A stretch of DNA of 64,000 bases from Streptomyces sp. S4.7. Its GTDB lineage: Bacteria > Actinomycetota > Actinomycetes > Streptomycetales > Streptomycetaceae. Shown piece by piece: positions 20,501 to 27,471 of this stretch. The translations under genes and the position numbers were made by a program. Where the stretch lies: the NCBI RefSeq assembly GCF_010384365.1, contig NZ_CP048397.1:7197683-7261682 (forward strand). The letters run 5' to 3'. How positions within the stretch are numbered: position 1 is the stretch's first letter; each line of letters starts with the position of its first letter. Below the pieces are notes generated by a model. It worked only from the letters and a program-made list of their open reading frames with translations. It was not told the DNA's origin and did no database searches.

Positions 20501-22556
20501 GCTTCAGAACTTCCTGGACATGGACGCGTTCGCCGCCATGAACTCCCGGCACGGCATCGAATCGGTACGGGCCGACGACTCCACGCACTACCCCTTCACC
20601 TGGGTCGTCACGCCCGGGGACCGGCTCACCGTCAAGCTGGAGCACCGCGACGGCGACACCGAGAACGCCCGCCGGCTCCTGGACGACTACCTGCGCGTGC
20701 TCGACGACCTGACCCGGGCCACGGGTCCGGTGGGCGCCCTGCGGGGGCTGGGGCCGAAGCCCGGACCCGCCGAGCGCAGGCACGTCGGCACGGACACCGT
20801 GGTCGACCGGTTCGACCGGGCGGCGGACAGTGATCCCGAGCGGATCGCGCTCGTCGCCGACGGCGCCACCATGACCTTCGCAGGGCTCCGCGACCGCAGC
20901 CGGGCGGTGGCGGGAGTGCTCGCCGGGCGGGGCATCGGCCCCGAGACGAACGTGGCTCTCGCGATCCCGCGCTCGCTCGACTCGATCGTGGCGCTGTTCG
21001 CCGTGCTGCGCGTCGGCGCCGCCTATGTGCCACTGGAGTTGGACCACCCGGACGAGCGGATCGCCGCGATCGTCGCGGACGCCCGCCCGGTCGTGACCCT
21101 CACCTTGAGCGCCGTGTCCCCTCGGCTGACCGGCGACCTGATCGAACTGGACCGGCCGCTGCCCGACGCGGCGCCGTACCGGACGTTCGCACCGGAGGAC
21201 CCGGACCGGCTGCGGCACCCCGCGTACACGATCTACACCTCCGGTTCGACCGGCAGGCCCAAGGGCGTGGTGACCGAATACGCGGGCCTCACCAACATGC
21301 TGATCAACCATCAGCGCAGGATCTTCGAGCCGGTCCTCGCCGAGCACGGCCACCGGACCTTCCGCATCGCGCACACCGTGTCGTTCGCGTTCGACATGTC
21401 GTGGGAGGAACTGCTGTGGCTCGCCGACGGGCACGAAGTGCACATCTGCGACGAGGAACTGCGCCGTGACGCGCCCCGACTGGTCGAGTACTGCCTGGAG
21501 CACGGGATCGACGTCATCAACGTGACCCCCACCTACGCACAGCAGTTGGTGGCCGAGGGGCTGCTCGACAACCCCGGACGGCGCCCGGCGCTCGTACTGC
21601 TGGGCGGCGAGGCCGTCACGCCGTCACTGTGGCAGCGGCTCGCCGAGACGGACGGGACGGTCGGCTACAACCTCTACGGACCCACCGAATACACCATCAA
21701 CACCCTCGGCGTCGGCACCTTCGAATGCCAGGACCCGGTGGTCGGCGTGGCGATCGACAACACCGAGGTGTACGTGCTGGATCCGTGGCTGCGGCCCCTG
21801 CCGGACGGAGTCCCCGGAGAGCTGTACGTGTCGGGCATCGGTATCGCGCGCGGCTACCTGGGGCAGCCGGCCCAGACCGCGCACCGCTTCGTGGCCTGCC
21901 CGTTCGGCGAACCCGGCGAGCGCATGTACCGCACCGGGGACCTGGTCTTCCGGCGGCCCGACGGGAACCTGGCGTATCTCGGCCGCACCGACCAGCAGGT
22001 CAAGATCCGGGGCCACCGGGTCGAACTCGGCGAGGTCGAGGCCGCGTTCGCGGCGCACCCGGCGGTCCGCTTCGCCGCCGCCGTGGCCCAGCCCGACCCC
22101 CAGGTCGACGGCGCGTACCGGCTGGCCGCCTATCTCGTACTGGACGGCTCCGAGTTGGCGGTGGTCGCCGCCGAAGTGGGCGCCGCACTGCCGGACTTCC
22201 TGCGCCCGACGCACTACGCACAGGTCGACGGCGTCCCGCTGACGGTGAACGGGAAGGCTGACACCAAGGCGCTGCCCGAGGCCAAGCCGCTCGGCGCGCT
22301 GACCACGGCGGGGGAGCGCGGCCCGGAGACCGAGACCGAGACCGTGGTGTGCGAGTTCTTCGCCGAGGCCCTGGACCTGGACGACGACGAGGTGAGCGCG
22401 GTGAGCGACTTCGTGTCCCTCGGAGGACACTCCATGCTGGCGGTGCGGCTGATCGGGCTGCTCCGCCGCGAGTACGGACCCGTCGTCACGATCCGTGATC
22501 TGCTGACCCTGCGAACCCCGGAAGCGATTGCCCGCCACCTTGAAGACAACTCCTGA
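11541..22556 (+). CDS. cchH: Trimodular coelichelin NRPS CchH (A-T-E-C-A-T-E-C-A-T, no thioesterase)
   Basis: A non-ribosomal peptide synthetase of about 3,671 residues, close to the length of S. coelicolor CchH. Module 1: adenylation 12.0-13.5 kb, carrier LGGDSI (Ser near residue 692), epimerase HHVVVDG (14.15 kb). Module 2: condensation HHIIADG (15.58 kb), adenylation 16.5-17.95 kb, carrier GGDSI (18.16 kb), epimerase HHLAVDS (18.68 kb). Module 3: condensation 19.5-20.7 kb, adenylation 20.8-22.3 kb, carrier LGGHSM (22.43 kb). By analogy with coelichelin, the modules load N-formyl-N-hydroxyornithine (used twice), threonine and N-hydroxyornithine. There is no thioesterase; release is thought to need another enzyme, perhaps CchJ. 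The condensation site of module 3 reads YHLLLWDG instead of HHxxxDG. ATG 11541 has GGAAGGGA upstream; ATG 11514 abuts the operator and has no binding site. Confidence 0.93.
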   Translation: MLEPSARLVLLSPARLADVRRRTGDYCDRTIAGACAVGLSYWATGRGPEGIGLAPGTLFADVLGWVDNGGAGPGGWETHAIGTDGSAGGSDSGSQGWSIAVPEGVAAADAQLALDDLADFPDRPLGTIAPTSASARLRTLTEWNDNTADRDRPTIVEMFLEQARTRPEAVAVVDDHRSLTYRQVAELSSQLAHRLIERGLTAEQVVGISLGRSAEMVVGLLAVLRAGCAFVPLDPQWPAARRAVVVQDARVALQLNATGEPGPGEPDAEQVDIDDWKFGSHPAGETGISVPGAALAYVIFTSGSTGRPKGAMIRHEAISERLLWQVEEILGFGHDDASLFKAPLSFDISINEIFLPLVSGGRLVVLRPGGERDPHHLLSVIAEQRVTFTYLVSSMLDVLLEMAGDTGRLDSLRHVWCGGEVLTPELYERFRTRLDIPLYHGYGPAETTIGVSHVIYRGAAERLSTSIGRANPNTQLYVLDDELRPVPVGVGGELYAGGFLLGRGYVNAPGLTASRFVANLFADDGSRLYRTGDLARFAPDGSLDFLGRADNQIKIRGMRLEIEDVEAGLAEHPSVRHTCVVAKKNAAGGTYLVGYVIPAAGSEGLLADEVRTWAAEHMVEYMVPAHTVVLTEFPLTANGKVDRNALPEPVIGTGTVLPPATEDERVVCAAVAALLRLDEVGVNQDFFQLGGDSILAISLLGALREAGLYVTARQIFTHSNVRALAAVASREDVTTVDHRDVPTGSVAGSPVVRWLGETTDAIDGFVQSVVLNTPAELTAGALDAILGAVVGRHDMLRAKLVRGDRWSFDIPEAPARSAPGTDRSGPVWRESDRPLDECVALATDALDPDDGAMLRAVWRPGARQLVLAAHHVVVDGVSWRILMEDLATAWRQFTAGAPVELPPVGTSFRRWTQLLERAAFDADSAYFRRPLPGADGPIGRRALTGTDTVARERTRTVAAGPEVTAALLGEIPAKFHAGVNDVLLTALAVSLARWRRDLGQDQTYAHIELEGHGREGRFVAGTAGFEPELSRTVGWFTTLFPVTVDPGAAPDLTAPEYLAAALKAVKEDLARVPDNGVSYGALRYLADSEFDAPAPQVLFNYLGRFDAGGSGDWQLSGTTGQLGEKRDPRMRLPRALEFNAIAEPASTGAYELVTTVSWPDGMFTDDDIATLCEYFRSALAGLAALDHGGHSPSDFPLVPLTQADVDALDGPALRDILPLTPLQEGLYFHSVFDDDSAGSYVEQQLITLDGEVDAGRLAAAATRLLTLFPNLAARFIALADGRVVCVQEHGAQAPFTTLDRPGITDDEIRDHAERDRRAGFDLATGPLMRYTLIRAGAGRDVLVQTVHHIIADGWSVPPMLRALLAEYHVPGTVYPLGGFADYLGWLADRDEDESDRVWRGELADVPGPSLVAEEHTPSDRFADTAVDPGRDGEDIDAAARSAGVPLSVAVHSAWAVTLGGILRGRDVVFGSTVSGRDAEVPGIGDMVGLFINTIPLRARWTDTTTARDLLAAVREHQSAVLPHQHVSLARIGRLAGVGALFDTLVVFDVATDVDALRGPDDELRIADIVNEGAPHYPLTLVVERAGDGRPRFNLIYDGELLREEGAEAILRTFTRTLTGLLTRPDAPVADLTPEAGPAPARITPTTLGALFDAAAGRDPAATAVTQCALDGGTRSLTYGELADAKDELATVLRAAGVRPGTRVAVAVPRSVEQVVALVAVVTAGGAYVPLDMAYPDERLEYILADAAPQVVLVEREQRERFTGLLSRAGVPARVLVQGDEPPPATPGPDASAPEVDWREPAYVIYTSGSTGRPKGVVVPHSSVVSLLANTRPDMDFGPRDVWVQFHSFSFDFAVWELWGALAHGGELLVPEYGLTRSPVDFHRLVRERGVTVLNQTPSAFHQFIEADRHAEGPVTALRRIIFGGEALDPARLRGWVERHGTGSPELVNMYGITETTVHVTHRVLTDDDFGPGDDVSPIGGPIPGLATYLLDDRLRPVPPGRVGAIYVAGDQVSLGYLGRPGLTAGRFVANPFTGDGSRMYHTGDLARRTLDGELEFTGRADDQVQLKGFRIELGEVESALRELDGVVDVAVTVADSGDHLVAHVVGRVPDDATGLLAAKLPVHMVPGRLLPVDALPLTVNGKLDRKALTERAAQARAQPGEFTDRAAPDDTSGAGYQSALAALTGIFADTLPGAATVDGDTDFFMAGGDSIVAITVINRARALGLPIAPRDVFLFRTPHALAADLASRTPRAQAPAPSRREDGPLPPTPIILRQRELGGSLARFAQARTLVVAEGTGFADVQEAANAVVAAHPVLRLRLRVEHGVWSPRTGPAREITVVRPDTTDATAAADEAAGRLDPESGDVIAFSWLESSRTLVVTVHHLAVDSVSWLILLDDLATAMSGTALAPPTTSYAEYAEALASGSTRATDGLGHWITTLQAPALLTAVERPRETTVVLAPGTSDLVTRTAPAALGVGLTELLCGALRTALTRVQPAPTDLAIELERHGRVPALDHHDYSRTVGWFTSIAPVRLTAHTDPVAAAREVAERQPDECGHVAYGQLRYLDPQTAPLLNARPQVLFNYLGRGGESQALHLTGGDQGTPYAVEVNAWTDDATGSLHAAFTLAEGIPDEITEHWLRALEHIADTSATAERTAPVTPLQRGLFFQAQMAGRAGHYVAQSYFTFGRRLDTDALAEAMAYVIARHPVVGAGFTTDDDGNPVQSLKAGRRVDVLTVQLSTDAEIDALREADRDTGFDPAEPPLIRLTVVRLPDDRDGLLLSYHLLLWDGWSREILLRDLFEAYRAVVAGEPLDASPATPGFEEYARTLAAKDPAVSERFWAEHLAGLPGPTLLAGPEPSFSDDLPRALTHTVSAELSERLRESAKGHGVTLNSVLTGAFGLLLGAHTGRSDAAFGVTVSGREGEGLSDIVGVLLNTVPMWTRARPDDTVGAYLSAVQRARVEAMEHEHLGLGEIQRASGHDTLFDNLFVLQNFLDMDAFAAMNSRHGIESVRADDSTHYPFTWVVTPGDRLTVKLEHRDGDTENARRLLDDYLRVLDDLTRATGPVGALRGLGPKPGPAERRHVGTDTVVDRFDRAADSDPERIALVADGATMTFAGLRDRSRAVAGVLAGRGIGPETNVALAIPRSLDSIVALFAVLRVGAAYVPLELDHPDERIAAIVADARPVVTLTLSAVSPRLTGDLIELDRPLPDAAPYRTFAPEDPDRLRHPAYTIYTSGSTGRPKGVVTEYAGLTNMLINHQRRIFEPVLAEHGHRTFRIAHTVSFAFDMSWEELLWLADGHEVHICDEELRRDAPRLVEYCLEHGIDVINVTPTYAQQLVAEGLLDNPGRRPALVLLGGEAVTPSLWQRLAETDGTVGYNLYGPTEYTINTLGVGTFECQDPVVGVAIDNTEVYVLDPWLRPLPDGVPGELYVSGIGIARGYLGQPAQTAHRFVACPFGEPGERMYRTGDLVFRRPDGNLAYLGRTDQQVKIRGHRVELGEVEAAFAAHPAVRFAAAVAQPDPQVDGAYRLAAYLVLDGSELAVVAAEVGAALPDFLRPTHYAQVDGVPLTVNGKADTKALPEAKPLGALTTAGERGPETETETVVCEFFAEALDLDDDEVSAVSDFVSLGGHSMLAVRLIGLLRREYGPVVTIRDLLTLRTPEAIARHLEDNS

Positions 22557-24243
22557 CACCCAGCGGCCCCGCCCCGGGGCCGACATCCTGCGCACCGCGC
22601 TGCGCCGCAACGTCGGTGCCATGACCACCGGCACCCTGCTGATGGGGCTGTACCAGGCGGGGGAGACCGCCTTTCCCATCGCGCTCGGCCTGATCGTCGA
22701 GCACACCATGCAGGACAGGAGCCTCGGCGCGCTCGGCCTGTCGATCGGCGCGCTGGCCGTGATCATCACGACCGTGTCGCTGTCGTGGCGGTTCGGCATG
22801 CGCACCCTTCAGAAGGCCAACACGACCGAGGCGCACCGCTGGCGGGTGCGCGTGGCGGCCTGTGGACTCCAGCCGGTGGCCAGGGACGTCGACCTGAAGT
22901 CCGGCGAGGTGCTGACCATCGCCACCGAGGACGCCGACCAGACCGCCGACATCATCGAGGTGGTGCCGCTGCTCATCAGTTCGCTGGTCGCGGTGCTGGT
23001 CGCGGCGGTCGCACTGGGTCTGGCCGACATCCGGCTCGGCCTGCTGGTGATCGCGGGAACCGTCGCGATCCTGTCGATCCTGGCCGTGATGTCCAAGCGG
23101 ATCGGCGAGAGCACCCGTGAGCAGCAGGCCCGGGTGGCGCGGGCGGGTGCGAAGGTCGCCGACCTGATCACCGGTCTGCGCCCGCTGCACGGCTTCGGCG
23201 GCAACCAGGCCGCGTTCCTGTCCTACCGGAAGGTCAGCTCGGACGCGAAGCGTCAGTCGATCACCGTCGCCAAGGTGAACGGTGTGTACGCGGGCACCGC
23301 GCTGGCCCTCAACGCCGTCCTCGCCGCCGCGGTGACCCTGACGGCCGGCTGGCTGGCGTTCGGCGGCCGGATCTCCATCGGCGAACTCGTCATGGCCGTG
23401 GGCCTCGCGCAGTTCATCATGGAACCGCTGAAGCTGTTCTCGGAGATGCCGAAGTACGTGATGATCGCGCGCGCGTCGGCCGAGCGGATGGCGCTCGTGC
23501 TGTCCGCCCCGCCGGTGACGACCCCGGGCTCGCAGAGCCCGGCACCGAGCGGCGACCTCGAAGTGGACTGCGTACGGTACGGGACCCTGAACCGGCTGAA
23601 GTTCCAGGTGCCGGCGGGTGAGTTCGTGGCGGTCGCCGTCTACCGGGCGCGCGCGGCGGCCGACCTGGCGTCGGTCCTGGCCCTCAACGTCCCGCCGGAC
23701 GCGTACGAGGGAACGGTGCGGGTCGGCGGGCAGGCGGTCACCGATCTGTCGATCGAGGCGGTCCGCGAGCACCTGCTGGTGAACCCCTACGACGCGGAGA
23801 TCTTCGCGGGCACCCTGCGCACGAACATCGACCCGTCGGGCACCAGCCGGATGATTCCCGAGGCCGTCGAGGCGTCCATGCTGACCGACGTCGTCGCACT
23901 CCACCGCGACGGACTGGACTACGGAGTCCGCGACCGCGGCGCGAACCTCTCCGGGGGCCAGCGCCAACGGCTGTCCCTGGCACGCGCGTTGGCGACCGAC
24001 AGCGACGTCCTGGTCCTGCACGACCCGACGACGGCCGTCGACGCGGTCACCGAACAGCTCATCGCGCGCAACGTCGCGAAGCTGCGCCGGGGGCGTACCA
24101 CCGTAGTGATCACCAGCAGCCCGGCGCTCCTGGACGCCGCCGACCGGGTCCTCGTCCTGGACGACGGAGTCATCACCGCCGAGGACACCCACCGCAACCT
24201 CCTCGCCACGGACGAGGAGTACTGCCTGGCGGTGACGCGGTGA
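22528..24243 (+). CDS. cchI: Siderophore ABC exporter half-transporter CchI (degenerate Walker A)
   Basis: A 571-residue half-transporter with a six-helix membrane domain (about residues 30-310) and a C-terminal ATPase domain. The signature LSGGQRQRLSLARAL is perfect. The Walker A region, however, reads FVAVAVYRARAAAD instead of GxxGxGKST, the Q-loop lacks its Gln (VNPYDAEIF), and Walker B is LVLHDPTTAVD without the catalytic Glu. It should pair with CchG, whose losses are complementary, to give one working and one dead ATP site. The TTG start overlaps the end of cchH by 29 bases and GGAAG precedes it, so the two are co-transcribed. Confidence 0.88.
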   Translation: MPATLKTTPDTQRPRPGADILRTALRRNVGAMTTGTLLMGLYQAGETAFPIALGLIVEHTMQDRSLGALGLSIGALAVIITTVSLSWRFGMRTLQKANTTEAHRWRVRVAACGLQPVARDVDLKSGEVLTIATEDADQTADIIEVVPLLISSLVAVLVAAVALGLADIRLGLLVIAGTVAILSILAVMSKRIGESTREQQARVARAGAKVADLITGLRPLHGFGGNQAAFLSYRKVSSDAKRQSITVAKVNGVYAGTALALNAVLAAAVTLTAGWLAFGGRISIGELVMAVGLAQFIMEPLKLFSEMPKYVMIARASAERMALVLSAPPVTTPGSQSPAPSGDLEVDCVRYGTLNRLKFQVPAGEFVAVAVYRARAAADLASVLALNVPPDAYEGTVRVGGQAVTDLSIEAVREHLLVNPYDAEIFAGTLRTNIDPSGTSRMIPEAVEASMLTDVVALHRDGLDYGVRDRGANLSGGQRQRLSLARALATDSDVLVLHDPTTAVDAVTEQLIARNVAKLRRGRTTVVITSSPALLDAADRVLVLDDGVITAEDTHRNLLATDEEYCLAVTR

Positions 24244-24273
24244 TCCGGTGACGGGGTGAGGCGGTGACGCGGT

Positions 24274-24309
24274 GATCCGGTGACGTTCGCGCGCGTACGT
24301 CACCGGATC
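24274..24309. terminator. Bidirectional hairpin terminator between cchI and cchJ
   Basis: A perfect 12-bp stem (24274-24285 with 24298-24309) with a 12-base GC-rich loop, between the converging ends of cchI and cchJ. The 30 bases before it consist of imperfect GGTGA-containing repeats. Confidence 0.75.
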
Positions 24310-24319
24310 GGACAGCGGC

Positions 24320-25417
24320 TCAGCCGAGTGCCCAGGCGACATCCCTGAGCAGGGCGTGCCGCCATCCCACCCGGTCGTGGCCCGACGGCGACCGGGAGAC
24401 CCGCACCGTCGCACCGGCCGCTTCGGTGAGCGCCTCGACCGGCTCGCAGTGGGGCAGCATCCGCGTCTCGTGTTCCCCCACGTCGAACGCGACCCGCAGC
24501 CCGGACAGGTCGGGGCGCTCCCGCAGGCGTACGGCGAGGGTGCCGCCGGCCGGGCCGCCCAGGGGATCCGCCAGGGCCGCGGCATCGGGCGTCCACCAGA
24601 ACGACGCCGACTGGCAGGCGACACGGAACACCAGGTCCGGGAACTCCAGCGCCGCGTACAGCGCGCTCAAGCCGCCCAGGCTCTGCCCGGCGACCACCAG
24701 CCGGTCCGGCTCGGCCGGCACCCCGGACTCCGCCACCAGCGGCAGCAGTTCGTCCCGGACGGCCTCCCACAACTCGGGCCGGCACCCGAACTCGGCCTCC
24801 CTGTCCCTGGCCGGGAGGAAGACGAGCGTGACGGGTGGCATCTGCCCACCGGCGACGGCCGAGTCGAACGCGGTCATCGCCGGGTGCAGATACAGCCAGT
24901 CGTCCCCGTCGAGCAGCAGGACCACCGGTCCGCCACCGCCCGCCGGGTGGACGCGCACGGTCCGCCGTCCGCCGAGCCGTTCGCTGTTCCAGCGCAGCCG
25001 GGTGCCGGGGAGGGGGAGTACGGCATCGGCGCCGAACGCCGGCCAGTGCGGCTGCGCCGGGAGGTCCGGGGTCGCGGCGACGGACCGGTCGGCGCCGGTG
25101 CCCACCGGGTTGCAGGGGTCGGCGAACGCCGCGTCCCCCGTGCGGAGTTGGTAGGTCACCCGCAGCCGCGCGGGCACGGGAACCTCCGCGTACCAGCAGT
25201 CCGTGTCGCGCCACCGGCGCAGGGGGACCGGCTCGGACCAGCTCTCGAAGACGACGCTCGCGGGAGATCCGCGCCACAGGAACAAGGCTGTCCGGCCTCC
25301 GTCGTCGGCCGGTGCCCACGCGGGCGTCCGCGCCGCCGCCCAGAACTCGTCGCTGCCGGGCTTGCCGGGCAGCCCGAAAGCCCCGAAGGGGCTCTCCTCG
25401 TCGGCCGCGAGGCGCAT
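24320..25417 (-). CDS. cchJ: Siderophore esterase-like hydrolase CchJ
   Basis: A 365-residue enterochelin-esterase-like enzyme (Fes/IroE/esterase D fold). An N-terminal beta-sandwich domain (FLWRGSPASVVFESWSE) precedes an alpha/beta hydrolase domain with the nucleophile elbow GQSLGG, an acidic residue in FDVGEHE and the catalytic His in SPSGHDRVGWR. In the coelichelin cluster this gene is linked to peptide release or to breakdown of the ferri-siderophore; the sequence cannot decide which. The start ATG 25417 has AAGGAGA upstream. It is transcribed divergently from cchK and shares the iron box region at 25466. Confidence 0.9.
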   Translation of the reverse strand: MRLAADEESPFGAFGLPGKPGSDEFWAAARTPAWAPADDGGRTALFLWRGSPASVVFESWSEPVPLRRWRDTDCWYAEVPVPARLRVTYQLRTGDAAFADPCNPVGTGADRSVAATPDLPAQPHWPAFGADAVLPLPGTRLRWNSERLGGRRTVRVHPAGGGGPVVLLLDGDDWLYLHPAMTAFDSAVAGGQMPPVTLVFLPARDREAEFGCRPELWEAVRDELLPLVAESGVPAEPDRLVVAGQSLGGLSALYAALEFPDLVFRVACQSASFWWTPDAAALADPLGGPAGGTLAVRLRERPDLSGLRVAFDVGEHETRMLPHCEPVEALTEAAGATVRVSRSPSGHDRVGWRHALLRDVAWALG

Positions 25418-25465
25418 GCACGTCTCCTTGTGAGAGGGAAGGGGAAACGTTAGGCTCCCCTGTGA

Positions 25466-25484
25466 TTAGGCGAGCCTAACCTAA
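25466..25484. promoter_or_regulatory. Iron box between divergent cchJ and cchK
   Basis: Read on the minus strand, TTAGGTTAGGCTCGCCTAA matches the IdeR/DmdR consensus at 17 of 19 positions. It lies 49 bases from the cchJ start and 44 from the cchK start. Extra GTTAGG half-sites flank it on both sides (near 25449 and 25485), so one cluster of sites can control both directions. Confidence 0.88.
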
Positions 25485-25527
25485 CGTTAGGTCTCTCCTT
25501 CTGGTGGACCTTAGGAGGAACTGACAC

Positions 25528-25740
25528 ATGAGCACCAATCCCTTCGACGACCCCGAAGGCCGTTTCCTGGTCCTGGAGAACGGAGAGGGACAGCACTCGC
25601 TCTGGCCGTCTTTCGCCGAGGTGCCCGGAGGGTGGACGATCGTCCTCGAAGAGGACACGCGTGACAGGTGCCTCGACTTCATCGAGGCCCGCTGGACCGA
25701 TCTGCGCCCCCGGTCCCTCGCGGCGTCCACGGACGGCTGA
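25528..25740 (+). CDS. cchK: MbtH-like protein CchK
   Basis: A 70-residue MbtH-family partner that binds adenylation domains and is needed for full NRPS solubility and activity. The family pattern is complete: NPFDD, then NGEGQHSLWPSF, PGGWTIV and the final ARWTDLRPRSL. The start has AGGAGGA eight bases before it. It is followed after 25 bases by an amidohydrolase gene in the same direction. Confidence 0.95.
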   Translation: MSTNPFDDPEGRFLVLENGEGQHSLWPSFAEVPGGWTIVLEEDTRDRCLDFIEARWTDLRPRSLAASTDG

Positions 25741-25765
25741 CCTCCCCCGAGACCGGCAGGCCCCG

Positions 25766-27361
25766 ATGCTCCGCACCAGACTGACGAACGCCCGCTTCCT
25801 CACCATGGATCCGGACCACCCCGTCGCCCATGACCTGGGCATCTGGCGGGGCCGGATCGTGGGCCTGGACGAGGCTGTGACCTCCCTGCCCGCACATGAG
25901 GTGATCGATCTCCGGGGCGCCACCGTGCTGCCCGGATTCATCGACTCCCATGTGCACCTGGCCTGGGCCGGGCTCAAGGCGAACACCTTCAGCATCGCCG
26001 GCCTCACCCGGATCGAGGACGTACTCGCCGCCGTGTCCGAGGCCGTCGTAAGGAGAGGCTCACCCGGCGACTGGGTGAGCGTCGCCGGCTACGACCAGCG
26101 GGCCCTCGGCCGCCATCTGACCGCCGCCGAACTGGACTTGGTCAGCCACGGGCGCAAGGTGTCCCTGCTGCACGACTCCGGGCACGGCTGCGTAGTCAAC
26201 TCCGCGGTTCTCGATCTGCTCCCCGCCGGTCTCCCGCACGAGAACGGCTTTCTCGCCGAGGGCGCCATGGGCGTCGCCCGCGCGCTGCGGCTGCCCCACT
26301 CCCAGCGGGAGCTGGCCGACGCGATCGGGCGCGCCGCCCGGACCTGTCTGGCCGAGGGGATCACCGCCTGCGCCGAGGCGGGCATCGGCGGCACTCTCTT
26401 CGGGCACAGCCCCGTCGAGTTGGGCGCCTATCAACTCGCCCGGGAAGAGGGCTTGTTGCCGATACGCGTCCAGCTCATGGTGGCCGCGGACCGGCTGCGC
26501 CCGGCCGCCGCGCACGAGAGCGACGGCATTCCCCGAGCGCTCGACCTCGGCCTGCGCACCGGGTTCGGCGACGACCGTCTCTCCGTGGGCGCGCTGAAGA
26601 TCTACACGGACGGCGGGATGATGGCCCGGACCGCCGCGCTCAGCGGTCCGTACGAAGGGCTCGACCACACCGGCCAGTTGCAGGACGACCCGGACGCTCT
26701 CGCCGACACGATCGTGGACGGCCATCTCGCCGGATGGCAGCTCGCCGTCCATGCCATCGGCGACCGCGCGGCCGATCTCGCCCTGGACGCCCTGGAACGG
26801 GCCCAGCGCCTGCGTCCGCGCCCCGGAGCCCGGCACCGTATCGAACACGCCGGACTGATCCGTCCCGACCAGCTCCCGCGCCTCGCGCGGCTCGGCGTCA
26901 GCGCCGTCGTCCAGCCGAATTTCCTGCGTTACTTCGGCGACGACTACGCGGCGATCATGGGCGAGGCGCGGGCCCCCTGGCTCTACCGGGGCAGAGCGTT
27001 CCTGGACCACGGCATCCCCCTCGTCGGCAGCTCCGACCGGCCCGTCACGGACGGATCCCCGCTGCGGGCGGTCCAGTTCATGGTCGAGCGCGCCTGCGGG
27101 GCCGGGCAGGTGATCGGCCCGGACGAGGGCATCACCGTCGACGAGGCCCTGCGCGCCTACACGGTCGCGGGCGCCCACGCCTGCCACTGGGAGGACGACC
27201 TGGGAAGTCTCGTCCCGGGAAAGCTCGCCGATCTGGTCGTGCTCGGGGACGACCCCCGGCGGGTCGACACCTCGCGTATCGGGGACATCGAAGTGGTGGC
27301 GACATTCGTCGACGGCGACGAGACGGAGAAGACGGCGGCGGACTCGCCCTTTCAGCGCTGA
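25766..27361 (+). CDS. YtcJ/NfdA-type metal-dependent amidohydrolase next to the siderophore genes
   Basis: A 531-residue cytosolic amidohydrolase (Amidohydro_3 family). Seen are the metal-binding HxH in FIDSHVHLAWAG near residue 60, HDSGHGCVVNSAVL, YTDGGMMARTAALSGPY, the C-terminal metal His/Asp segments HAIGDRA and RIEHA, and VGSSDRPVT near the end. The length (about 530) is normal. Members include N-substituted formamide deformylase, but most have no known substrate. Only 25 bases separate it from cchK, so it is probably iron-regulated with it. Coelichelin contains N-formyl groups, so a deformylase role in siderophore breakdown or repair is conceivable but unproven. It is not among the published cch genes that I recall. 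Confidence 0.8.
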   Translation: MLRTRLTNARFLTMDPDHPVAHDLGIWRGRIVGLDEAVTSLPAHEVIDLRGATVLPGFIDSHVHLAWAGLKANTFSIAGLTRIEDVLAAVSEAVVRRGSPGDWVSVAGYDQRALGRHLTAAELDLVSHGRKVSLLHDSGHGCVVNSAVLDLLPAGLPHENGFLAEGAMGVARALRLPHSQRELADAIGRAARTCLAEGITACAEAGIGGTLFGHSPVELGAYQLAREEGLLPIRVQLMVAADRLRPAAAHESDGIPRALDLGLRTGFGDDRLSVGALKIYTDGGMMARTAALSGPYEGLDHTGQLQDDPDALADTIVDGHLAGWQLAVHAIGDRAADLALDALERAQRLRPRPGARHRIEHAGLIRPDQLPRLARLGVSAVVQPNFLRYFGDDYAAIMGEARAPWLYRGRAFLDHGIPLVGSSDRPVTDGSPLRAVQFMVERACGAGQVIGPDEGITVDEALRAYTVAGAHACHWEDDLGSLVPGKLADLVVLGDDPRRVDTSRIGDIEVVATFVDGDETEKTAADSPFQR

Positions 27362-27383
27362 CCCCCAGCACTGGACTCGTCAC

Positions 27384-27402
27384 TTAGGTAAGGCTAACCT
27401 TA
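27384..27402 (+). promoter_or_regulatory. Iron box in front of the NAGS-like acetyltransferase
   Basis: TTAGGTAAGGCTAACCTTA matches the IdeR/DmdR consensus at 17 of 19 positions. It lies 70 bases upstream of the TTG start of the acetyltransferase, in the gap after the amidohydrolase. Confidence 0.88.
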
Positions 27403-27471
27403 TTTTGTTTGTCCGTCGAAGTGATACGGCGACCGGCCGTTCTCCGAACGTGGAACCGAGGAAGGAAAGCC

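Noticed and set aside
13164..21503. Very long minus-strand open frames (13164-16115 and 18519-21503, each near 1,000 codons) opposite the NRPS gene
   Set aside because: They mirror the third-position G/C bias of cchH, contain no recognisable domain and lack ribosome binding sites.
24241..24285. GGTGA-rich tandem repeats behind cchI as a distinct repeat element
   Set aside because: The units are irregular and merge with the terminator stem; simple-sequence drift explains them.
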